The notes: a model not told the origin generated them from the sequence alone. 64,000 nucleotides of DNA from Culex pipiens pallens (GCF_016801865.2 NC_068938.1:54346950-54410949); one strand, 5' to 3'; shown: positions 1 through 11,405, counted from the first letter of the stretch. Translations and numbers: made by a program.

Positions 1-439
1 TGAAGCAAACTTTAAATATATTTTTGCATTTTTTGAGAACAAACAATAGAAAGTAATTTTTCAATGATTTTTTTTTTGTATTATTATGCAACATGATTTA
101 AATTATACGATAAATTAACATCATTCCACAAAAAGTCTTCTATTTTTTCACATTTAACCTTCTAACACCTGTAGTTGCACCAGTTCTCCATAATTCTTTT
201 ACTTCAAATTGTAATTTCTTTAGTACTTTGTATTCAACCCATTGAATTAATTCTTTTTGCACAAATTCGATTTTCATCTCATTTGATCATGGTAAACAAA
301 AACGTAAAAAAATCTCAATTTCAATTTGGAGGCAATGAGTTAATATTGTTTTGATGAAATAACATCAATCTGTTAAAAGCTTACCTAAGGGTAATAATTC
401 AATACTCATTAAGCAAGATCTATTCCCAGTTTGTTCATT
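1..439. other. AT-rich stretch, nothing recognised
   Basis: Low-complexity AT-rich DNA with many short homopolymer runs. I see no reading frame, repeat border or RNA-like fold that I could defend. Confidence 0.6.
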
Positions 440-621
440 TATTATTTTTTAGAGCATTTTCAAAAAATAGTTCCAAAAATTTAAGAAAATGTATACTTCC
501 GCTTGAATTTCGGGAATTCCCGGGAAATTTACAAATTTCCCGGGAAACGGGAAATATTTTTTTTCGGGAAATCCCGGGAATTCCCGGGATTTTTTTTCCC
601 GGGACGGGAAATTGGACGCTC
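440..621 (-). mobile_element. hAT-like element fragment with CCCGGGAATTCCCGGG motifs
   Basis: The stretch is packed with the palindrome CCCGGGAATTCCCGGG and its variants. Read on the minus strand it starts AAGAGCGTCCAATTTCCCG and runs into the palindromes. Two further fragments begin the same way (near 16098 on the minus strand and 61406 on the plus strand), so this is one end of a repeat family. The full-length element at 30146-31128 carries the same palindromes next to its termini and has an 8-bp target duplication, which points to a hAT-type origin. Only one end is present here. The reading frame across it (435-626, minus) is a by-product of the repeat. Family placement is inference. Confidence 0.55.
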
Positions 622-623
622 TT

Positions 624-851
624 CACAGAAAAAAAAAGTTGAATTTTGGAATGTTTAAAATTTGGTAGGTTGAATATTACCTCTTTATTTGTGTAATATT
701 ACATAAAAAATGTGTAAAAATGTGAACCTGATGAATATTCATCAAAAACTGATGAAAATTCATCATTTTCTGGGGTAAAATTTATCATTTATTTTGCCAC
801 AAAATCTGTCACCATTTCCTGATGAATATTACCATCATTTTTTTTTCTGTG
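624..851. mobile_element. MITE with CACAG termini (diverged copy)
   Basis: Begins CACAGAAAAAAAAAG and ends CATTTTTTTTCTGTG, an inverted terminal repeat shared with copies at 8414, 8824 and 9247. The interior has the same run of GTAATATTACA-like and GAATATTACCTC motifs but is more diverged, and includes repeats of GATGAATATTCATC. TA follows the right end; the left junction abuts the hAT-like fragment without a clean TA. Too short to code for a transposase. Confidence 0.6.
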
Positions 852-1738
852 TAGGCACGTGCATTCGAAGAACATTCTTTAGAATAAAATTGAAAATTAC
901 TTGCGAACAATTTTAAATTAATGTTATTGATTGAGGAACTTTGCACTTAAAAATGCATTCATTTATAATCCTTATCCTTATCCGTTTATATCCTTATCAC
1001 TGGAAATCAGTAGTTTTAAAACTCACGAAATTTTTGGTAATCTTTATTTTTCATGTCAATTTACTGAAAAGGTTCAGTTAACTTAAAAAAATACTCTTCT
1101 CATAAAACATATGAAAACAAAACAAAAAATGCTAAACGAAAAACACTGTCTGGGAACGAACCCACTTCCATCTCTTCCATAAATTTCCTCTTTGTAGAAG
1201 AATCCGCTCGTAAAACTGTCTCTCGTCACCACAAAACACCATCCCAGCGCGCCCTAGACACAAGCACGCGCAGTCATCATCGGCAAAGTCGGTGAACATA
1301 ATAATGCAAATCTGTCTCCCTTTTAACTAGGCCTCTCCCTCCCCGTCGATCGTCAATCGCAGGTCGTCGTCGTCGTAACAAGTCGTCGGCACCGCGGGAA
1401 CGAACACGAACGGATGACGACAGTGTTCTGTTCTGCTGTGTGTGTTGGCCCCCGTCATCATCTGGGTTTGTTGTTCTGTGCCCGTGGCCACAACAGCACG
1501 CAGATGAAGATGCGTATACCTGTGTATGTGAGGGATGTTGATGGGTGCGTTTCTGGACGGGGATTTTAATGCGATTTAGAGCACCTATCAGGGTTAATTG
1601 CAATTGAACTATTAGTTTTTATAAAAAATTATGACGCACCTAAATTTTCATTTTATATTATAAATAGCTTTAACAAATTAAAAACACAGCAAAATCGCAG
1701 GCAAAAGCATGCACCTTCGTCAAAAACGACACTCAATC
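852..1738. other. Unclassified sequence with GC-richer island
   Basis: The part from about 1145 to 1600 is GC-richer than its surroundings, with CGTCGTCGT repeats and TGTG runs. A 108-codon minus-strand frame (1277-1603) crosses it but shows low-complexity Arg/Ser/His composition, no domain and no conserved motif. It could be a regulatory or unannotated transcribed segment; nothing shows which. Confidence 0.4.
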
Positions 1739-1812
1739 GATGTATCTGTGCTCTCTTATGCTAACGAGATAGCAAAACCAGCAAGCTTAGTACAAGAGAG
1801 CACAGAGGCATT
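1739..1812. repeat. 74-bp dispersed hairpin, copy 1
   Basis: Left arm 1740-1757 and right arm 1794-1811 (AAGAGAGCACAGAGGCAT) pair at 16 of 18 positions around a 36-nt middle. A second copy of the same hairpin lies at 51677-51750. The recurrence 50 kb apart, with arms and much of the middle conserved, shows a dispersed element and not a chance palindrome. It could be a very small foldback transposon or a structured-RNA-derived repeat. Confidence 0.65.
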
Positions 1813-1858
1813 GTAATATTAAAAACTGCATGTACAATTTTGGTAAACACATAAAAAA

Positions 1859-1915
1859 GTTGCCACCGACGGGATTCAAACCCAGCACCAACACAGTTAA
1901 AGTTATTTATTAGAT
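1859..1915 (-). repeat. Possible tRNA-like fragment (SINE relic)
   Basis: On the minus strand the sequence contains GGGTTTGAATCCC, a close match to the tRNA B-box and T-arm, followed by GTCGGTGGCAAC. The upstream part is not a convincing A-box or anticodon arm. This is probably a truncated tRNA-derived SINE head and not a working tRNA gene. Confidence 0.35.
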
Positions 1916-2370
1916 CCGATTGAATTTTTGTTTCTTTTTTAAACAAAGCTACCTTTAAATGTTTACTAAAAATCTGTTAAAAATAACTATTGAAAGGTGA
2001 TTTGTACCGCATCATGCAAAAATCTGATAAAATTCAAAGTGGTTCAGAAAATTTGCAGTATTGCATATTAAAACTGATTGCTAATGCTAATGCTTATGTT
2101 TGAAAAGACCCTAATCGTTATTGCAAAAATATGGTCTAATTGAATAACACTTGGAATTTGTTTTTATAAATTTATATTCTTTGTAAGGCTGTAAGACAAC
2201 ACTATAAGCTTTCCGACCAATTCTCATTACTTTTGCGAGAAATCCAATTATTGTAATGAGAAACAGTATATTTCCACTAATTTTCCGAAGGTCCAAAAAC
2301 AAAATTTAAGAGAATTTACTCAATTGTCCGATAAAAATATTTTAAAATAAAATAAATCAACGAAAATCTT

Positions 2371-2449
2371 TTTTTCGTGATCGATTATCTGATGATTTGA
2401 TTATCCGAAAATTTTCCAAGGCTTTCGGATAATCGAGTCTGGGCTGTAG
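2371..2449. mobile_element. Solo right end of pogo/Tigger-like MITE
   Basis: Contains GATTATCCGAAAATTTTCC and then AAGGCTTTCGGATAATCGAG, closely matching the right end of the complete copy at 2452-2878. It stops in GGCTGTA immediately before that copy. It is either a truncated neighbour or the remaining end of an element into which the second copy jumped at its terminal TA. Confidence 0.6.
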
Positions 2450-2451
2450 TA

Positions 2452-2878
2452 CAGTCCAGACTCGTTTATCCGAACTCTCGATTATCCGAAGTTTCGATTA
2501 TCCGAAGTTCGATTATCCGAAGGTTTGTATGGGACTTCGAATAATCGAAACACCACCAAAAAAAAAAATCGTATTTTTTAAATTTTTTACCTTTAAACAT
2601 CAAATTCGAGTTCTGCGACTCCATTTTAGTCAAATTTGAATGGTTGATTGCCTGTTAAATTAAAAAATATTTTTTTCAATATTTCATGATTGCCATTTTG
2701 GCTGCCATCTTCCATTTAAAAATTCTTGATCACTTTAGGGTAGTTTAAGGGTCATGCTAAAGTTCAACATTCAAAACTAAGACAACGAAACAAAAAAAAA
2801 ACGTGAATCGATTATCCGAAGTTTTGATTATCCAAAGTGAAATTTTGCCAAGGCTTTCGGATCATCGAGTCTGGACTG
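2452..2878. mobile_element. TA-flanked MITE, pogo/Tigger-like termini
   Basis: Starts CAGTCCAGACTCG followed by TTATCCGAA and ends with the inverted form TTCGGATCATCGAGTCTGG then ACTG. TA dinucleotides sit on both outer sides (2450-2451 and 2879-2880), the target duplication of the Tc1/mariner/pogo group. TCGATTATCCGAA is reiterated inside both ends, as expected for subterminal transposase-binding sites. The 427-bp length leaves no room for a transposase. The CAGT start and the GATTATCCG motif suggest the pogo/Tigger branch; that placement is from memory of the family. Confidence 0.75.
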
Positions 2879-3010
2879 TATTAAAAAAAATGATGAATTT
2901 TATGAACAAAAAATTAAGTACTTTTCGATTTTACGTTTTATATTGAATTTTTTGTTTGGGTCTATTTGTTTTTGGGTCAAATTTCTATTATTCTAAATCA
3001 GAATTTTTCC

Positions 3011-4150
3011 ACAAAATCTTCTAACTTGACGGCAAGGAAGAGAGGTTTGTCTGTGTAAGGAAGAAGTTCGTCGTTCGGTCGGTCCTCGATAATTTTCATT
3101 TTCGGCGTGTTTTCAGTGGTTTTATTAGTTTCCGTTGTGACGAAACTATCAAAACTGACATACAGAAGAGAAATTCAATGAAATCTAGTGCAAATTGTAG
3201 AGGATTTTTAAGATTTTCATCAATTTAATGCAATTTTTTCTTCTTCCTGTTTGTTTTGTTATTGTGCTTCGTATAGCTTTCCTTGGCATATTTCGTTTAA
3301 ACGTCAGTTTTGCTGCGTGGGCAAGTCTGGGCTCTCACGACACTCACCTTTCTCTCGGAAATATGAGTGCTTGTTTTGATTGTGGTACAGTAGAAGTAGT
3401 ATTTTGTCAACGGTTTTCTGGGAATAAAGGCAGTTTCATCTAGATTTATTTAATTTTTCTCTTGTTTTGACAAGGTTTAAATTATCGTCCGCGTTGTATT
3501 CGGGAGTTTTCGGGAAATTTAAGATTGCGCTTCCTAGCAAAAGTGAACATATTTCGGTCGTTTCGCGTCGTAGTTTAAGCTGTTTCGTTATATGATGGCA
3601 TATTGTAAATTTGCGTCGCGTACGGAAAATTTCCTCGTCGAGCATTACATCTAGGCGAAGAAACGACGCTGGATTTACATTTTTTTAACTGGTCCTGGAC
3701 ATCATCACCAAAGGAGAAGGAAAGAAAATAGTGGCACGAAAAATAGTGGCAGCTGCTTCGAAAATTTGGTGAGATCAGTCCATATCGGACATTTTGAAAA
3801 CTGAGATATTTTTACTTGCCACTTAATTAATACGCGCTGATCCCTGTTTTGCCTGATGGGATTGGAAGTTTAAAGATAGATCGAGGGCCCGTCTGGTTCT
3901 TGCTTTATCTTTAGGCGGGGCCAGACAATGCCCAGTGACCTCGAAATTGGACCGCAAGGAGCTCTGTCATTCTGAAATGGGTCACTGGAAGCAGCGCGAG
4001 GGCTAACACCACCTAATACCCGGGACTGAGATAAGCTGTATCAGCATAACCAAGTCTGATACAAACTATGCTTTCCCATAATTTCGCTGCCGGCCAGCGG
4101 GTATTGGATTGGACCACACACACACACAAAATCTACTAACTTGACGGCAA
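3011..4150 (+). mobile_element. LINE-mobilised insertion, 25-bp TSD
   Basis: Two 25-bp direct repeats (3011-3035 and 4126-4150, one mismatch, sharing CTAACTTGACGGCAA) bracket about 1.09 kb that ends in an (AC)n tail. Long TSDs plus a simple 3' tail are the mark of target-primed reverse transcription. The 3' 290 bp (about 3832-4125) match the 3' part of the SINE at 28334-28890, including ATACCCGGGACTGAGATAAG and GCGGGTATTGGATTGGACC. The 5' 800 bp are not shared. It may be an internally deleted LINE (5' region joined to 3' UTR) that supplies the tail recognised by the same reverse transcriptase as the SINE. Frames inside are at most 71 codons; one contains CFDCG, not enough to call an ORF1 remnant. 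Confidence 0.7.
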
Positions 4151-5519
4151 AATGTTTGTTTCTCTATGCTGTATTGTGATACGAGGGAATGAAACACAGT
4201 TTGTGGACTTACTTTACCAGGGTTGTATTTATGAAGACTTCTTGGTTGACCCGACTCGTCCAGGGTCCGTTGACGAAAGAGGGCGAATCACTAGCGCAGG
4301 GCGCTTTTATAAAGTACTTCTACAATCCGTAACGTTGGTACAATTGCTACTTCCTGACAGCTTACGGCGTTGACTTACAAAGTACGGTCAACGTTACAGC
4401 AATGACTCAAATAGGGTTTAATACACATCACTCTATAGCTCAAAAGATGCGAGTTTTTGATTTTTGAAACATATCAAAAAATTAAATAAAATGAATTTAA
4501 AAAATTGTATTCTTTGTCAAAAAGTTCAAAAAAATCAACAAAAGAACTTCACTGTCCCTATTTTTTCTGAATATTTCTCATCAATACCGAAAACTTTGTC
4601 AAAGAAACTGAAACGATCAGAAAATTCCTTCAAATGATAATGATTTTTGAACATTTACGTACTATTATTATATGGATGGCTGCCCAATTTGTATGGATTC
4701 TGCTTTGGTCATAGTAAAGGCCCACACAAATCGGTCGATTTTATAATAATAGCTCATTTTAAAAAAATGTGTAAGATGCACTTTAAAAGTCTTAAAAAAT
4801 GTATTATGATAAAAATTGAGCAAAAACCAAGATTGGTTAAGTTGTCTCATTTATAAAGTATCAATACACAATACGATATTCACGAGGAATATTTGGTAGG
4901 AAAAATGGCTCTTAAAAATATTTCATTGAGAAATGTATTTTCATAATGATGTCAACCTAGGCAGTTAATTTTTAACCGGAAAACATAGATTTAAATTTTT
5001 TGATTTGATTAAAACTGTTCAAAAAAGAATATCTTATTTTATCAATGTTTTTGAAGGATTTTTTTAAGAATTGAAAAGATATTCTTGAAAGTTCACAATC
5101 AATAACTCGAGTAAAAAAAGGTCAAATAAAGTTCTCATTTGTAAATGAGAAAAATCTAAAGTTTTGAATGTTTTTTTAAATGAATTAACTAAATATTAGT
5201 TGTACCAAGAATAAAAAGAGTTCTTATTGCAATATCTTAAAAAAAAATACAAATTATATTACGAATACATAACAAGTAGACTGTCTTATTTCCCGTCTCG
5301 TAAAAAAACCCGGAAATTCAGGAACAGCGTACCAGATGATTGTACCACTGGTTTTGATATTATTTGAAATTAATTTTTGTGATTATTTGATAACAATGAT
5401 TTAGAAAGAAAAAAAAAACAAACTTAAAGTAGAGGTTAAAAATTTCTTGCCGTTACTTGAATCAATTGCTAAACGTTCAAAATAAATCAGTAATGTGTGT
5501 TTTCGTAGGTTAAAAATGC
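4151..5519. other. AT-rich stretch, nothing recognised
   Basis: Only short frames on both strands and no repeat border that I can place. Confidence 0.5.
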
Positions 5520-6980
5520 AGCAATTCTTACGTAAGAAATGCTAAACAAGATCATCAGCCTCCAAAGTACACAACCCCGCAACCAACTAGCGATCCCTTC
5601 GATAATGTGAAATCAGTTTATGAGTTCCTAATTATAGCTTACGGTCGCAACCCCGCCGTGGTAGTTGTGGTGACTTATACTCCGACTCCAGCAACACTGA
5701 ACGTTAACTTTCCCGGGTGCCTGTTAGAAGAAATACTTTAACGATCGTTTACTCTGCATACAGCTCTGAGGGACCTCTCTGGAGCTGGGCTTTGAAAAGA
5801 AATTGTGCACCAAGTTCGCTGCTGTCTAGCGGCTCCCGGCGACTAGCCAATATCCAGGGGTTGCGGATCGAGGCTTGACAGAGGTATTAAACCGAAAGTA
5901 AACAGATCATTGATTTTCGAATGGCACAAGCGACTTTTTCCTGCGGTTAGAACTAGATGGGTGTGTTGTTGAAAGATAATTAGATGGGAAGTTTTACATG
6001 AAGGATCGTAAATCTTCGTTCACGTGGGACCAATGATCGATGGTTATAACATTTACACAAAAATGCGTAAAAAATATGAAAAAAATATTCATAGCAAGTA
6101 TTCTATGTTCTCATTGCTACAACCCGGAACTAGCAATAAAACAATCAAAATCAACTTAATTCCCCTTAAACGCCCATTCACAAAAGTTTGGCACATAAAA
6201 GTTCATGTTCCCCGCCGGTCAGCGGTGCGATCCGAGGAATGTGAAAGACCGTTCAAGACGCCGTGAAACGTTTATCATCGAATTAAGTTCTTAGCCACTA
6301 ACTCAGGCTGCAACTATCCCACACCAGCGCCATTAAGCCACACGTCCCTCAATTGTGCTTAGTGTCAGAAAGTTGCGTTACAATGCCACTCGAAATCGGC
6401 CATAAAAACGCTCATTGAGACCCCTCCTCAACCGGCGTAACACACTCCTTTCGGGGAGGGAGGGCAATAAAAATTTCACTGCCCTCGCCAGCTCAGCTGA
6501 TTTATTACAACAAATTATTTCTTCTATTTACGGAACATTAAAAACAAAACGAAACCCGAATTCGAGCAAACCCCGACGTTCGAGTTTGGACATTTGCATC
6601 GAGACAATGGCGCAGCTCCGGGAGAGACTTCAGTGCGGGAATGCTTGCTCATAAGCGACGAACCTGGCGCGTCACAAATCACCTCAAGTCTTTTCGGCAA
6701 CGAGCGGCCAGTGGAAAAATGAAATAAAATAAAAAGAGGTTCGTCGTTTTCCGTTTTTTCTCTCCTTGACCAATACCCAAATTCCCGAATAAAATAGCAC
6801 TTTGCGCTGTTGAACTGATCGTCGAACGGCAGCAGCAAGTAGGCCGGAATCGTCGTCGTTTAGTGCGGTGAATAATGAAAGCTACTTTCCTGGAGAATTG
6901 CTGCAGTTGTGGCGTTACTGGTGCGTGGCATTCTCTGCTTTTGGATATCGTGGTCAGGGGTTCTGAAGGGTGCAATGATG
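5520..6980. other. Unclassified sequence with two GC-richer islands
   Basis: Islands at about 5540-5900 and 6190-6960 stand out from the AT-rich surroundings. Frames of 80-104 codons overlap one another on both strands (for example 6524-6838 and 6679-6975, both minus), which argues that none is real. No splice-flanked exon or domain is apparent. Confidence 0.4.
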
Positions 6981-8413
6981 AAGTTGAATCTCCGAAACAT
7001 TAGATTTTTTTTTTTTGAATAGCAGTTATAAATAAGAGTCTAAGAGAGATCAAAAGCTGAGATCCTAAAACAATTTAATTATGAAAAATGTGTTTGTAGA
7101 TTAAACTTCTGGGATAAAACAAACATAATATCGATCGTTCTTTTGCACCAGACTCTGGTTGTGTGCCTTTTAAATCATTACGATGAATGTGAGGCATGTT
7201 TTGAATTCAATTGAAATAATCCGTTAAACTGATTTTTGAGTTTATTTTATTTTCAACGGAGTTTAAAGTCAATACAATGATCCATACCATATTTAAATAG
7301 TCGAATTCCTTTTTTCCTTTTCCGAAGACACAATTTTGCTAGGTTGCTTCCTTATTACGTTAAAAATTGAGATGAAATACCTACCAAAGTACCGAAGTAG
7401 TTAGCAAGAAATATAATTTTCAGCACTTATTTTGAAATGCCTCTTTTAAAAACTTTGTATCTTTTTCAAAAGCAAGATATCACCATACTTTCTTCGGGAA
7501 AGTTTTAGAGGACATTCAGGACTACACTTCAACGTTGTTAGTTTTTTTTATATTTAAAGAAAAATGAAAATTATAAAAATCTAAATGTGAAAAATAGGGG
7601 TTTCCCATACAAATTTGAATCGCTTTGCGGAAAGTCGAGTCAAAACCAATCGATCTCAAATTTTGGAGGGTTGTTTGGGGGCCCAAATGAAGCCATAAAA
7701 TGCCTGTTCTGATTGAATTAGTTCATTTTGAAATTTTCCCATCCAACTTCAAGGAACCCTAATGATCATTAAATCGTTTTTTTTTTGAAAATTATTTTGA
7801 CTAAAAAGTTCTTTTCTATAATTTGGGAAAAATAACCGGCCGATTCAGTTTCAGGTTTTGCTTTTTTATTAAATTGAATGAAATGGTATTTTCAGTGTGA
7901 AACAGCTTTTAAAATTTTTTTTGAATAGAAATGTTTTTTTATTGTTTTTTTTTTTCAAAAATCTTAAATGTTTTACAAATTAACAGTTCAAACTGTAGTG
8001 AGTCTATAAAATATTCCAATAATATAACACTAATGATGAATGATTCTGCCTCTTGTTGCCCTATAAGAAGTATGTTTATGCCACTGCCACGGAAAACGAA
8101 GTATTACAGACATCATTAATATATAGTACAGTCCAGACAAGATTGCCCGAAGTCATCGCAAAAACTAAATTTCGAATAAATGAATCTTCCAATAATTTAA
8201 TTACGAAAAAAATTGTGTCTTTGTCGTGATCGTTGAGCTCTAATATGACTTCAAATATGGTTCAAGATAACGGCCGGGTGGTTTTTCCGAAAAATTGTGG
8301 ATTTGTTAAGCTTCAGTATCTTTAACAGAGTTGTTGCAAATGGGAAGAAATAGCTTTTTTTTGGGCATGCCAATCCAAGCAACTTTGTCGACAATCTACG
8401 CCTTATACGACTA
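6981..8413. other. AT-rich stretch with probable old repeat relics
   Basis: No gene. The part near 7600-7770 looks like an eroded interspersed repeat but has no readable ends here. At 8130-8150 CAGTCCAGAC followed by AAGATTGCCCGAAG resembles the left terminus of the pogo/Tigger-like MITE; no matching right end follows. Confidence 0.4.
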
Positions 8414-8606
8414 CACAGCAAACAATTGTGTAAATTTGGAAGGTGTAATTTTAGAAGGTTGAATATTACCTCTATTACGATGTAATTTTACCTCAATTTA
8501 GACTGAAAAAGCGATACACCAGAATAGTGGTAAAATTACACATTTTTTTCTGATATAAAAGATGTACCCCTTCCAGATTTAATATTACCATGATTTTTTT
8601 TCTGTG
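8414..8606. mobile_element. MITE with CACAG termini
   Basis: Flanked by TA on both sides (8412-8413, 8607-8608), starts CACAGCAAACAATTGTG and ends GATTTTTTTTCTGTG. The interior repeats GTAATTTTACC and GTAAAATTACAC motifs, shared in order with the copies at 8824 and 9247. A short nonautonomous DNA transposon with no coding capacity. Confidence 0.75.
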
Positions 8607-8823
8607 TAGTTTTGTTATTTGCATCAGAGCAAATCCTAAAAAATAGTTTTTTTTTCTAGAGAAAAGTGATTGTGTGAGCTTTATCAAAACATATATTTTT
8701 GCTTCGAAGATTTGTTTTGGACCATTTTAAGGTAGACTTGGATTGAACTTTGAATTTTTGATACCCCATTTAGGAGAACAGCAAAACTCCATTGTGCCTC
8801 TAATGTTGCCATATCAGCACTTT

Positions 8824-9043
8824 CACAGAAAAAAATAATGTAAATTTGGAAGCTGTAATTGTGGAAGGTTGAATATTACCTCTTTTATGATGTAATTTTA
8901 CCTCAATTTAAACGAAAAAAGTAACATTACACCAGAAAAGAGGTAAAATTACACATTTTCAGAGGTAAAATTACACCTTTTTTCTGACATAAAAGATGTA
9001 CCCCTTCCCAGATGTAATATCACCATGATTTTTTTTTTCTGTG
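8824..9043. mobile_element. MITE with CACAG termini
   Basis: Same family and orientation as 8414-8606: CACAGAAAAAAATAATG at the left, CATGATTTTTTTTTTCTGTG at the right, and the shared interior motif GGTTGAATATTACCTCTTTT. The flanks are not TA here, so the ends have drifted or the target differed. Confidence 0.7.
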
Positions 9044-9246
9044 TTGACGTTCAATAACAGCTAATAAAAAGCGTTTTCAACTGAAATCGTGTAATAAATA
9101 GCTTAATAGGAAGTGAGCAAACGAGTTTCTATCAACAGTTTTACTAAATAAGTTGTTAACATAGTATAATTTCATTTAATTTTATATATTTCGGTGTTTA
9201 AGCAATACATGAGTGAAGTAACTCTCCTAAGCTGAGATGTGAATTA

Positions 9247-9465
9247 CACAGAAAAAAAAATCATGGTAATATTACACCTGGAAAAGGGGTACATCTTTTA
9301 TGTCAGAAAAAATGTGTAATTTTACCTCTGAAAATGTGTAATTTTACCACTATTCTGGTGTAATGTCGCATTTTCAGTCTAAATTGAGGTAAAATTACAT
9401 CATAAAAGAGGTAATATTCAATCTTCTAAAATTACACCTTCCAAATTTACACTTTTTTTGCTGTG
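9247..9465. mobile_element. MITE with CACAG termini, inverted copy
   Basis: Flanked by TA (9245-9246, 9466-9467). It is the reverse complement of the family as seen at 8824-9043, reading ATCATGGTAATATTACACC at its left. With the copy 200 bp upstream it forms a 220-bp inverted repeat that could fold into a long hairpin if transcribed. Confidence 0.75.
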
Positions 9466-9467
9466 TA

Positions 9468-10099
9468 CCTTTCAACACTTGATTAATTTTAATTTGGGAA
9501 CAGAGATTGCGTGTACTTAAGGAATCGAGTAAATTTACTAAAGAAAAAAGTTACAAAGTTACCTTCGAAATAGTTGTGAAATTGTTAATCAGCAAATTGG
9601 GTGGAGTTAGGAGCCAGTGCTTCTACTTAAAGAAAATAAAGGGGGAGTTGACAGATTATTTGTTTTTTTTTTTTAAACGAATTACATGTTTTTAAAGTTT
9701 CATAATTTCACAGCATTTGACATGATCGGTCAAATTCACGGCCTAAGGCGTAAACGCGAAAAATAACTAGCCCTAATCATAATCATTAGACTTTTTTCCG
9801 ATTTCGTGGGAGTTGTAGAAGAATGACCCTATTGCAAAATTAATCTTTTCTTATTTTGTGCTTCTCACCTCTTCCTCTACCTCCTTCATAATCGAGGGTC
9901 ATAAACTGAAAAAATATTAGCAACATAGTAAAAAAATGTTTTATTTTTGTTGGTTAAAGAATAGTTTGTTAAATATAAATTTTTTGAGCATTTTTTCCAA
10001 AATAGCGTGAAAAATGAAAAATAAAACGGAAACTGATAATTTTTTTGACAAAAATCCCCAGATGTAAATCACAATCTTAAATTATTTGAGAAAAAATAT
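9468..10099. other. AT-rich stretch, nothing recognised
   Basis: No repeat border or coding signal that I can support. Confidence 0.5.
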
Positions 10100-10780
10100 T
10101 TGACAGTCCTTCCCAAGAACCCCTGCCCGTCCCAGCCGGCATAGACCGAATCGAGCCGAGGGGCCCGTAAATTAAACGCACATTTTTCAAAATAATTGCA
10201 GTATAAAATATGCATACCAGAGCACACAGTGCACCCAGGTGAGTGTGCGGAAAAGAACTCTCTATCTTCCTGGGCTGTGTTCAGTCCAACCGAGCCCGCT
10301 GAATTGCCGAAAAAAACACAAACGAAGAGCAAAAATCACACGACCGAGACCCCTCGAATCGTGCGTCGTCGTCGTCTTCTGGGGAGAGAGAGCCAACCCC
10401 AACGGAGAAAGACACTCTCCGTCGGTGAACGGGAGTTGATCGAGCTTTTCGCACACATATCAAAAAGTGTTGCAACAGGAAGAGGAATGAGGAGGGCAAA
10501 AAAAGTGCACTAAGTAATACACGAATACGCAGCAGCAGCAAAAAAGAGTTACAGATTACAACGTTTGACCGGGTGGAAGAGGTGGAGGCAGTGTGCTGGA
10601 GGGGAAAAAAGAAGATGGCGCTGGCGACCGTTGGGCTCTCTCTGGACTGGTGACGATGACGACGAGACCACGAAGCTCTGGCGATGACGATGATGATGCA
10701 CTTTCCCCCTTGGGGCAGCGGAGCTTCTTTGCTGCTTTATGGGGCCGATACCGATATTTTGGAGGTATTTTTTGTTGTTG
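10100..10780 (+). promoter_or_regulatory. Candidate promoter / 5' untranslated exon region
   Basis: A GC-richer block after a long AT-rich stretch. It contains a TATA-like GTATAAAATATG at 10200-10211, a CAGGTGAGTG at 10229-10238 that matches a 5' splice donor, and TTCAGTC around 10280-10286, which fits the arthropod initiator TCAGT. The following A-rich, purine-rich text with many short frames resembles insect 5' UTRs. Five overlapping 64-115-codon frames on both strands show no domain and look like by-products of biased composition. The signals are short and could be chance. Confidence 0.22.
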
Positions 10781-11365
10781 TTGCTGCTTCCATTTAATAT
10801 TCCCTTGTGAACGGCGTTTAGGTAATTTTGTTTCGATTTTTTCGTGTTTAATGAAGGAAGAGACGAAATATCATTACATATTATTTTTTTATACAAAATA
10901 TTTGTTCAAAAAATATTAATATGAATGATTGATTTTTTGTTTAATGGAATCGTTTTTTCAAAGATCAAATTAAATTCTTCAAAAAAACATTCATGGTAAA
11001 AAAGTAATATCAGCATTCAAACTTACGAAAGATGTTTTTTACATTCTTCACAACATAAATTTGATGAAATCCTTGATGGTTCACTACAAAATGTGGAACA
11101 AAAAACTTTTCTCTTTGAGCTAAAAAGACTTGTCCTCCCCTTTTAAAATTTGGTCCCAAAAAATTAGGGGACAAACATTTTATTTTTCAATAAACTTCAA
11201 AATGTTAATGCAAATACAAATCTAAGCCACTGAAAATAGCAATGCAGAATGCAATTTTCTCCATTTTCATATTTAGCATTTAATATATTTTGATATTTTA
11301 TGAAATACGAAGCACATCACCGCATTTTTTTCTCGATGATAAAAAAATCTTATTATTATTCTACT
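10781..11365. other. AT-rich stretch, nothing recognised
   Basis: Nothing beyond scattered T- and A-runs. Confidence 0.5.
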
Positions 11366-11395
11366 CAAATCTTCAAATATTCAAATCTTCAAATC
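11366..11395. repeat. Short TTCAAATC octamer run
   Basis: About four imperfect TTCAAATC/TTCAAATA units, the same octamer that makes the large array starting at 12013. It is followed by AAGGGTCCTG, and the large array is preceded by CAGGGTCCTG, so the two octamer blocks appear to have once been adjacent. Confidence 0.75.
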
Positions 11396-11405
11396 AAGGG
11401 TCCTG

